Source of the DNA: Phymorhynchus buccinoides
Taxonomy: Eukaryota > Mollusca > Gastropoda > Neogastropoda > Raphitomidae
Reading direction: 5' to 3'
Assembly (NCBI GenBank): GCA_017654935.2
Contig: CM065710.1
Span: 19,950,656-20,014,655, forward strand
DNA length: 64,000 nucleotides
Below are positions 39,401 to 50,900 of this stretch, piece after piece. How positions within the stretch are numbered: the stretch's first letter is position 1; each line of letters starts with the position of its first letter. The notes beneath the pieces are model-generated. The model made no database searches. It saw nothing but the letters and a program-made list of their open reading frames with translations, and was not told the origin of the DNA. Made by a program: the position numbers and the translations under genes.

Positions 39401-41945
39401 AAAGCGCCCCCTGTCAGTGTCGAAGGCTTGATTGCCAACGACTCTCTTTTCGCTTCTTCGTCTTCACCCGCAGTGAAAGGCTTCTCTCCGCTGCCATGCT
39501 TGGCAACGGCAACACCGCCGGCAACGGACGGCAACAACGGCAGTGCCGACAAAGGCTTTGTTGCCGAGACTGCCGTCAGTAGTGTCACTGCCGCTTTGCA
39601 CCGCCTTACTCTTCTTGGAAAAGGTGAGTGTATGGATATTTGTTTCTCATGATTGGTCATGGTAGGGCTGCTTTTCTTTTCCCCCGACACACCTGTCTTC
39701 CGGGGTTTTGGAGTGCCCAAAATGTGGTTTCCGTGGGTGTTTTGGAGTGCCCAAAATGTGGTTTCCGTGGGTGCCCAAAATGTGGTTTCCACTTTTTGAA
39801 GTACCCCAAAATATGGTTTCCAGTTTATAGAGTACCCCAAAATGTGGTTTCCTTTTTTTTTTGGAGTGCCCCAAAATGTGGTTTCCACTTTTTGGAATGC
39901 CCCAAAATATGGTTTCCAGTTTTAATATAGTGCCCAAAAATATGGTTTCCATTTTTGAGAGTACCCCAAAATGTTTCCAGTTTTTGGAGTGTCTCAAATG
40001 TGGTTTCCAGTTTTGGGAGTACCAAAAATGTGGTTTCCAGTTTTGGGAGTGCACAGAAATATGACTTCTGGTGTGTTTTTAGAGTACCCCGAAATGTTTT
40101 TGGAGTGTCCAAGAATGTGGTTTCCAGTTATTAATGTATGGACAATGCTTTATTCAGACTATAAGGCGATACTTTTTTCCCAAAGTGAGGGCCTTGTAAT
40201 AATTATGACTAATAGTAATATAGTAACATATGAGAACAAATCTGAATTGTTTGTAAAATGTGGGGTGTGTGCCTTATAGTCAGAAAAACACAACTTTCTC
40301 TCCTGTGGTAAATAGGATGTTATGTTTTTATGTGTAGGGGTACACAGTGTGTGGCTTGTGTAATGTGTGTGTGTGTGGACTCTGTGTGTGTGTGTTTGAA
40401 CAGAACAGAGTGGTAAGAACCCACTGACATCTGAACTGTGTGTGTGTGGACTCTGTGTGTGTGTGTGGACTATGTGTGTGTGTTTGAACAGAATAGAGTG
40501 GTAAGAACCCACTGACACCTGACATCTGTGTGTGTGTGGACTCTGTGTGTGTGTGTGTGTGTGAACAGAACAGAGTGGTAAGAACCCACTGACACCTGAC
40601 ATCTGTGTGTGTGTGGACTCTGTGTGTGTGTGTGTGTGCATGTGTGTGTGTTTGAACAGAACAGAGTGGTAAGAACCCACTGACACCTGACATCTGTGTG
40701 TGTGTGGACTCTGTGTGTGTGTGCATGTGTGTGTATTTGAACAGAACAGAGTGGTAAGAACCCACTGACACCTGACATCTGTGTGTGTGTGGACTCTGTG
40801 TGTGTGTGTTTGAACAGAACAGAGTGGTAAGAACCCACTGACATCTGACCTGTGTGTGTATGTGGACTCTGTCTATGTGTGTTTGCGGACACTGTGCTTG
40901 TGTGTGTGCGTCTGTGCATGTGTGTGTGCTTGCTATGTTGAAATCTGATAGGCTGTAAGTGATAGGCTGTAAGTGTAACCGGATAACCTACTAACCCCCT
41001 TATCTTTACTGGCTGGTTGACAAAAACATGAACCAACCAAAACAACTAAGTCACACTAACAGTACACTGTGCCAGTACTGTATCATTACAGGCCCTTGAC
41101 TCAAATGCATGGGTGCAACTTTTCCTGGTATACAAGGATGTCCTGTTTTTGAATTTTACCAGAAAAGGAAGTTCCTTTCTTTTAAATTTGTCAAACAATA
41201 TCTTTGTGTGTCTACTGTATTTTTCAAACACTTTAAAAATAAAATAAGCATTTGTATAAATTGTGGAAAAAGCAAACTAAAATACCTTCATAAATCAATG
41301 TTTGCTTCAGCTGCAGGGGGACATTACCCCTGGACCCCGGCCTTTCAGGGTTTTTTCATTTTTGTGTAGGTGCACCCATGCAAATATAATGGTGCATAAT
41401 TCGCTCTTTTAAGCAAAAGCCAAAAATAGTCATCCACCCCCAAAATACCAGTTTTCTATTTAGGTTTTCTATTTTAGTTTTCATAGGGCATATTTGTATG
41501 AAATTTGTTTTTACCAGTGTCCACAACATGAAAGACTATTTTGAACGATTCATTTGTTAATTTGATTGTTTTTTTGTTTTTTAATCAAGTCATTAGAAAT
41601 AAAGAGGCAACATTTAGGATTATTTTGTAAGGTTTTATAAGGGAGGTACTGGGTGTTGGTGATATGAGGAGGTTGATAAAGGTGTCTAGTGAGATATAAC
41701 ATGTGTGACGTGACTGATCACAGGATGGCAGTTGTTGCGTGTTGTTATCAGTCCGATTCAGGATGTTGGCTGATCGATCGGGCAAGGTCTTTGGATCAGG
41801 GTCCAACACTTTCTATCTCGATATCTGTATTGTTTACCTCTCTCTGTATCTCACCTATATTGTTTACCAACCCGTTTCGTTTTCCTTTTCTGGATAATTG
41901 GTGTTATCAGGCTGTCTCTCAGTCTTATGCTTGCGCGTGCACACA

Positions 41946-41992
<47 letters not shown>

Positions 41993-44900
41993 GCGCGCGC
42001 ACGCATCCACACAGATAGAAAGGCAGATGCACACGCACATACACGCACTCACACACACACACAGATAGAAAGGCAGATACGCACCCCCACCCCACCCTAC
42101 CAACCCGTTTCTTTATCCTTAATTTCTGGATAATTGGTGTTATCAGGCTGTCTCTGTCTCATGCTTGCGCATGCACACACACACGCACGCACACAGATAG
42201 AAAAGCAGATGGGCAAACACGCACACACACACGCACGCACGCACCCCCCTACCAACCCGTTTCTTTTTCCTTTTCTGGATAATTGGTGTTATCAGGCTGT
42301 CTCTCAGTCTTATGCTTGCGCGCACACACACACACACACAGATAGAAAGGCAGATGCGCCCACATGCACACACACACACACACACACACACAGATTGGCA
42401 TGGGCGCAGACGCATGTATGCAATATCTAGTAGACACACAACACAAACCCCACGCACATAAGGTTTAGGCACACACATTGACTGGGATCTGCCAAGCACT
42501 CCCTTTTGAGCGGAACTTGTTTTGCTCAAACCAACTTTATTCAGGCATGGGAATGTTCAGCTTTTAATCAACTTTCAGCTTTTTTGATGGCCCCAGAGGA
42601 CATTTTTAGAAAAGAAACCAAGTAAGAATTATTTTTTATGAGAGAGAGAGAGAGAATCTGTTTAACGCAGAGATCAATCTTGTCACAGAACATCATAGGT
42701 CATTTGTCCATTTCGAAGAAAATATAGGTCATTTTCATAAAACAATGTCATAATGTAAAAAAAAAAAAAAAAAAAGGAAATGCAACTTGAGCGCAACAAA
42801 TACTGTTTTCTAGGACACTGTTGCAATGAATCACATAGTTTCACAGACTGCATGTTCAAAAAACGACATAAGAACAGGTTTTGATGTGCTTTTTATATAT
42901 ATTATATTTTGCATGAAAAAAGCTAGTACATTGATATGCAATTGATATGCAATGTAAAGTAATAATAGGGCAATTATTTTTAGTCTTTTGTTTCATCTAA
43001 GCCAATCTAATCACAATCTAATCAGTTGCAGCGCACATCAAAATCTTTAAAGTTGCTAATATACATGAAGTAAACATAATAAGTCATATGACCTCTTACC
43101 ACCAAAAACAATATTAATACAAATAATAGGTCATTTCAAAATTTTATCAGTCAATGACTGATGACCGGTGCTAAGAATAATCCCTGTATAACGTCCTCCG
43201 GTCTGGAACAGACACATATGGGACATTAGTAGATATAAAGATGATGGGAACGATCCTGGAGACAATGCCCGGAGGCAGTGCATCACCAGTAAAGTCCGGA
43301 ATTTTGAACAATACAGATATTCTAATGAGTGAATGCAAAATGAACTAAATGCTAATTCTAATGCTGTTGTTTTTGTAGTCCCAGATCTATAAGAACTGTG
43401 TGTGCGTCAGTGTGTAACCCAAATGTGTTCTAGTCCATAGCACCTAACTTCCTAAGCCACTGGACCAATCGTAATACAACTTGGTACAGTGGAACCTCCC
43501 TTATAAGACTTCCCATTACAAGACTCCCTCCTGTATAAGACCTACTTCACTGAGACTGCCATTCTTTGCAAGTATTAACATTACCTCCCTTATAAGACCC
43601 CTCCCTTATAAGACTCGATTTTGGATTATTTTTGAAGGTCTTATAAGGGAGGTTCCACTCTACAATGATTCCCACTATGTCATATTCACAGAACAAGCCA
43701 TATCAAAGTAATCCCAGTGAGTACATTTTGAATATTAAAAAACACTGATTATTGAAAAGATAATGGGTGAATTTAAACCAAAGTATTTTAGTAAGTATAC
43801 TGAAAATGGATTACTTGATACTCTTTTGTTGCAAAATATATTATTTCTAAACAATGTTATGCCAATACAGGAAATTATTAAATACACAATGACCATACAG
43901 TCCAAAATTAACTCCCCCAAATTTCATCAGTTGGTCCTATTTGATCAAGGGAGATCATTTGAAATTTACAAGTGGCATGCAATTATTTTCCCATTTTTAT
44001 TTTGCGTGTGTGTGTGTGTGTCTGGTGGGGAGTATATGTGTGTGGGTGTTGCTGGTACATGTAACTGGGATTACGTTTATAGGGCGTTGCGCTCTTGTTT
44101 AACCCCTTGACTGCCATCAATGTATTACATGCTGACCTGATGACATCACTGATGATGTCATCAGATGAAGAGGAATAACCCTGATACGCTGGCTTTTGCT
44201 CTAACATAATCAAGAGAGTAATATCCCCAGACCTTTTTCTCAGATTGGCTCTATCAGTTGTCTTTTTCATGTCATGATTTGCCCAATTATTTTTTCTTCA
44301 ATTTTCTCTGGCAGTCAAGGGGTTAACTCCGTTGAGGCTTAGATTACGAAATAAGCTTCAGCTTCAGGGGGATTTCAATGCAGGGCTCCCAGGGACCCCC
44401 ATTTGGGGGTCTATGAAGCACTAAAATTCTAAAGGACCCTCTAAAAGAATGTGCAGGGATGCACTAGAAAAATACTTTTTAGCATTTGCAATGCCACTGG
44501 GACCCTCTATCCCTCCTCTAGCAGACCTGTTTACTCTACTCTTTTCGAGTAGTATTCTACTCAATTTGGACCTCTACTACTCTTCAAAATTGAAAGTAAT
44601 GCTCTAATTACTCATTTTTTCAGTGAACATTATTTGATGGTTTAATGAATAAAACTACACATTTTGCACCAAAACTACTCATTTCAGCTATCCAGACTAC
44701 TCAAGACTTGTGTAGTTGATAAACAGGTCTGCTCTAGGACCCTCTATACTGTAAGTGAAGGAGTCCCTGGGACCCCTTGTTTTGCGGGACGATTGGGAGC
44801 CCTGTCCATGATTCCCGAATCCCATGCCTGTCCGTTGTTTTCTCCAGGTGAGGTGGGCCATGACCCAGCATCCGGCTCCTCCCCGGCGGTGAACCTGTGC

Positions 44901-47900
44901 TTCAAGGTGAGCCCCGTGGCTCAGCTGGAGGTGGTCTGGGAGACCATCCTGGTGGACAGCCACAGGCTCTACGTGGAGGTCCCCCCGGGCATCCTGCCCC
45001 AGGGATCCAGAGAGAGGTACTTCCGGCTGTTGGTGCTCATGTTTCTTCTTCTTGTTAACTCGGACAATTTCCTGTCATATGAGCGTAGATGTGTCATGCT
45101 GCCGTTATACGCCTAACTAAGAAATAGCTAGGCCCGGCATGTCCCACTTCGGCTGAGTACTGATGTTTAGTGTTGACACACACACACCCCGTGGGGATAC
45201 CGGGGTTTTTTCTGTGCAAATAGTTCCCCCACCTTCTGGAAGTTCTGTGCTTGTAGCATCCTGCCCAAGGGATCCAGAGAGAGGTCCATTAGTGTTGATG
45301 TTATCGACACCCACTTGTGGGGATACCGGGGGGGGGGGGGGGGGGTCTTCTGTACAAATAGCAGGGGTGCATGTGGCTGTGCCTGAAGCCTGAATTCAGG
45401 CAATTTGATGCTGGTTCAGGCAGTGGTCTGCCTGAAGATAGGGTTCTTCTTGTGCTCTTTTTGCTCTTAAGGTGACACTGCGCGTTCAGAGGAGAATTTT
45501 TGTTTATTTTTGTTTCTCAGGAACTAATAAAGATATCTACATGAAAGTTTGCACACTGATACAATGCATTACTCTGCCCATTTTAAGCCAACTTTGAAGA
45601 CTCTATGTGATGGCATTATGAAAGTATGGAGTCCAACTAAAACAAATTCATATGATGTTTTATCCCCTCAACAGCACTGGATTGAAGCACTGCATAGTGA
45701 TGCTGATCATTTGTCCACTTTCCTTAGACATCAAAGAGTGCAACTAAGACAAAATTCAGCATCTCTGAGTTCTTAACCCGCATTCTTTGTTTCATCAAAC
45801 AATAGTGAAAATTCACTTGATCTTACTTGAGACAAAGAATGCAAGTTAGCTACTCAGAGATGATAAATTTTATGTTACTTGCACTCTTTGATGTCTCAGG
45901 AAAGTGGACAAATGATCAGCATCACTATGCAGTGCTTCAATCCAGTGCTGTTGAGGGGATAAAACATCATATGAATTTTTTTTAGTTGGACTCCATACTT
46001 TCATAATGCCATCACATAGAGTCTTCAAAGTTGGCTTAAAATGGACAGAGTAATGCATTGTATCAGTGTGCAAAATTTCATGTAAATATCTTTATTAGTT
46101 CCTGAGAAACAAAAATATAAAAAAATTCTCCTCCGAACACGCAGTGTGTCACCTTAAATTGACAGACCTGTTTACCCTCCCGGTTTTGCCGGAATTATCC
46201 CGGGAATTTGCAAAAATTCAGGGTAAAATAATAAATTCAGGGTGAATGTTGAAAATCCCGGGATTTCGAAAAAACGTCTATTATTTGTTTCCGTTTGAAT
46301 GAAAAGACGCAAGGGTTGTAGTTTTGCGCCAAACATGTTGTCAGGCACGTCAACCGCAGGCGACAAGCGCCAGAAATCTTCAACAAGCGACAGCAGTGAT
46401 AGGGTGAAACAGAAGTTTTCTCAAAAGTATTTGAAAGTGCCAGGAATAACAAGTTCACGCTTGGGAGACGAGCATGCACACTGCAAGTACTGCAACGTGC
46501 ACCTTCAAAATTTTGCATGGCGGCATAAGCGACATTGCGATAGTTTTTTTCTCAAATTCCGGGTTTTTCTGTGTCAAATTCCAGGTTCATTATAAGGGTA
46601 AACAAGTCTGAATTGACCATTTTAGCAAGGGTTATGTTGGGAAGTTCAGGCAAACGCTTTGGTCACCGCAAGCCCCCATGAAATAGTTCCCCCACCTTCT
46701 GGAAGTTCTGTGCCTGTAGCTTCCTCTAATCTGTCTCTCTCTTTGACCCTTGACTCAAATATGGTGGTGCATAGGAAAAACAGGCATAAGTCGCTCTTTT
46801 GAGCAAAAGCCCAAAATAGTCAACCACCCCCAAAATACCAGTTTTCTATTTAGGGCATATTTGTATGTAATATTTGTATGAATTTTACCAGTGTCCACAA
46901 CACGAAAGACTATTTTGAATGATTTATTTGTTAATATGATTGTTGCCTTTTTCCTTGCTTTGTGTCGTCTACTATCTGACTTTGGCCCATTCTCCTGCAT
47001 TTTTTCCACCAAAAAATCTTCCATATTGTTTTCTCCTTTGATCTCCAAAATCGAAATGTGTCGGCTGACTGCAGCAAGGACACCTGTGAAAATGGACACA
47101 TACGTATGCATTGTGGCCTTATGGCCTGGGAACGCAGAAGAAGATGTTATTGATATAACAGCGCACGCACGGACGCACGCGCGCCACTGCACGCGAGGGT
47201 GTCGGCTTATTCTTTAACCCTCAATAAAGATGATTTTGACTTGACACACACACACCCCTGTTTTCTTTTTGTTTTGTTTTGTTCAAATGCATGCATATTT
47301 TGTTTTCTGTTGCCCTTGTATCATGACATCACATTGTAATTTCTCTTCTTGAGATAATAAAGTGATTTTGACTTTGATTTGACACACCTAATTATTTGCA
47401 TATAACTTCTGTTTGTGAAAACAAACCCCGATTATGTCTCACCCAAAGGGCCCAGAGAAAGGTTCGCTCTCTGTGTCTGTCTTTCTTTCTCTTTTTCTAT
47501 AAACGCATTGTTCTCTGCTTGATGTGGATGATTATGATGATGACTACAAGATGTTGATCAGGGATGTGAGACTTGCGTGTAAATGCGCTTTTTCTATTCG
47601 ACTAAAAGGAAGAGAAATCAAAAACAATACTTACTGAAGCTTCGCTCGGGAACTAAAAACAACTGTAGAGAGAGAAGTTAATACGTGTGTTAGTTTATAA
47701 TCTGTTTTTATCCCCACGCACAAGATGCATTCTTCTTCTTATGAAGCCAATAAACAGATTGAGTGATTGAGATTGTCAAGTTCGCTAGACTTTCTTCTCG
47801 CGCACACGGTGAAAATGAAAGATGTTTGTAGCGCGAGTACATTCCCTTGACTGAATTTCGTAAGCTTCTCTGTGGTTGGCTTTTTACGTCCAATGGCAAT

Positions 47901-50900
47901 GCGCCATTTTCATGTGTTCGACTTATACGTGGTGGAACTTTACGCAGTGACAGTCCTGAGATAACCACAGCTGTTGATGGGACTATAATAGACTAACTAT
48001 GTGTTCGGCTGCTTCCTCGGTGTGATTTCGAAGGAGGATTTGGATGTTTTCAAAGCTGTTGAAAAAATGTTTCATCTTTAACTCTTCCAGCACCAGGGGC
48101 GAATGTATTCGCCCAGTACATCACACTTCACTCCCACCAAGTGCAAAGACATTCGCTGTCATGTGTTTGTTTATTTTCCAAGCTTACGTCAATGATTTGT
48201 TTAGTTGCAGCAACGCATGCGCACTCGAAAAAATAGTTTCCCCACTCTTTTCGGTTAAGATGCATCGGAGATCTGTCCAAGAACGTCAAAAAATACATGC
48301 CCCTAGAAGAATTAACCATGAAAATTATACATTAGACCATATGATATAGATATGGATAGAAGAGGAGATCGACAAAGGAGGCCAACACAAATTTGACAGG
48401 GCTTGGCTGCATGAAACTGTATCAGACAGTAAGTTAGTGAGTAAGATCCTCGCGTGGGCGAGCCGCGGAACATTGGAAGTTTTGTTGAGCACTTTGTCGA
48501 TGCCATTGGCTATGCTTTTTTGTTTGGGGCACATCCCTGGTTGAAAGCATGGTGGTTATGATAATGCTGACAATGTGAATGGCGTGTTTTCAGCTTGATC
48601 ACGCTATTGGAGTTTGCCGAGGAGCAGCTGAAGTGCACGCACGTCATTCTCTGCTTCAAGAAGAGCAGACCTGACCGCGGTAAGTTTGGGATTGATTTCT
48701 TGAACCACCAACATTTCCAGGTTGGTTGGTTGTTTTTCGCACGAGGTTTCCGTGTGTAATCAGGGCTCCCAGGGACCCCCATTTGGGGGGGTCTGTGAAG
48801 CACTAAAATTCTAAAGGACCCTCTAAAAGAATGTGCAGGGGGTCCCAGGGATGCACTAGAAAAAATCTTTTTAGCATTCGCTATGCCACTGGGACCCTCT
48901 ATCCCGCCACTAGGACCCTCTATAATGTAAGTGAAGGAGTCCCTGAGACCCCTTGTTTTGCGGGACGATTGGGAGCCCTGGTATTGTGCATGAAGCCTGT
49001 TTCACAAAAGACTGAACTTCACCTTAATTCATCATTGATAAAGAGAATCATGTATACCGCAGTGGCAACGAAAAAGTTGTCATTTGGTCAAAATTCCCCC
49101 TCTCCCTCATCAGTGACAAAAATCGCATGCCAAAAAAAAATTGGGTGACGCGCCTCTGGCTGCGACGCGCTCTCCAGGTGGGAGCAACCCGAATTTCACA
49201 GATTATAAAGTGACTATAAAGTACCTAATACCTAATACCTAAAAAAAAAGTTGATTCTAGAGTGCGGGATTCCCACATTTATTCCCCCTAGGACGCAGAC
49301 CTGTTTACCATTCCGGTTTAGCCGGAATTATTCCGGAAATTTTCTAAAATTCCGGGTAAAATAGTAAATTCCGGGTGAACGCTGAAAATTCCGGGATTTC
49401 GAAAAACCGTCTATTATTTGTTTCCATTCGTAGGAAAAGATGCAAGGGTTGACCGAAACATGTACCTAACACGCTAAGTCATCAGAAAAGGGGTTGTGCT
49501 TGACGTCACATGCATTATTAAATGCTGCATTTTCATTGGTTAACACTTGTAACCCCGATTAAAATGATGACTCTACTCCCTGTAACCACCAAATTAATGT
49601 TGGTAAACTGGGCCCCAAATGGGGTACTGTGTTTAAAAATATATTAAAAAAATAACTACTTGATGGATTGAATTCAAATGTTCAGGGTGTGTGTATAAAT
49701 GAAGAATGTTTAACTTGCAATTTTTGTTTTTGTTATGTGGTATTTTTTGGATATTGCAATTTTAACTCCTAAATACATAACGAAGTGGGTGTACGGGGGC
49801 GGTTTTAGACGGCTTGGTAGGAGAAAGTAATGGATGTCATGGGCGGAATCAGGCTATAAGGGGCTTAAAAAGTTAAAGGGGTGAAATAATGTTTTTATTT
49901 TGGTCGATCTATTTCGGGACTGAGCAAATGGCGGCCAGACTTTTACTGTCGATTCGAAGAGCTTTCCAGGCAGTTTTTTAATGGTAGAGATTGTAATTAG
50001 GGCTTGAAATGAGTCAATTTAGATTATATTATCACTGGAAAATACGATGATGTGAGAATTTTGAAGTTTTCAACGGAAAATGAAGTCAAAATTGATCGGG
50101 ATGGCGCCGAGTTGCAACTTGGCATCCGCCGTTCCGCGGCCGAGTGATTTTTCTCTGTCCCATCGTGGACATTTCCAGGTATTTTGCTTTTTCCAGCTTG
50201 TTTTATACTAAAATTGACTAAGAATTAGTGACTGAATTTACTAATAAAACTTTTCTGGCAAAATTGAGCCAAGAAATCATCACAATATTGAAAATCGACT
50301 CCGATGTTCGCGGAAAGGAGAAGAACAAGAAACCGCTTTATCGCGAGTCGTGTACAGATCATGTGAATTCCGGTTTTTGTTATCAAATTCCGGGTTTTTT
50401 GGTGGCAAATTCCGGGTTTTTCATTATAAGGGTCCCCTAAGTATTTGATAAAAAATGCTTTAACAAAAGCAAATACATGCTAAACACACATGCTACATGC
50501 ACAGTGAACACACAGGCAAACACATGTGCATAACCCCTGGAAATTGAAGCATAAAATCGCGAACAGTGCGGCCCAACTCACGCAAAAATAATAAAAACAA
50601 ACGCACTTTTACTTGACGAGTGCGTAGTCGCGGCTGCTGTGTCTATAGCCTTCTCGATATTGAATCGAACCGAGCATCCTTTCTGTCAACGTTTCTGATT
50701 GGCCGATGACCTTGGCTTTGTCCAATCACACAAATTTTCACTCAGGAGCACAGCTTTTGAGTCCTCCATTTTTGTTTTGGTGCACACTATCGAGTTCAAT
50801 GCTACAGTCAGCGATTCTCGTTCTGTTGTAGGGCCTCTAAGGCGAAGTGAGCAAAGAAAACAAAGCAAACTTGTTTTATTTCGTGTTTCGTGGCCTATCA

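Noticed and set aside
40159..41045. Histidine/threonine-rich minus frames (up to 191 codons)
   Set aside because: They arise from (GT)n-containing 80-bp tandem repeats in OAZ intron 3.
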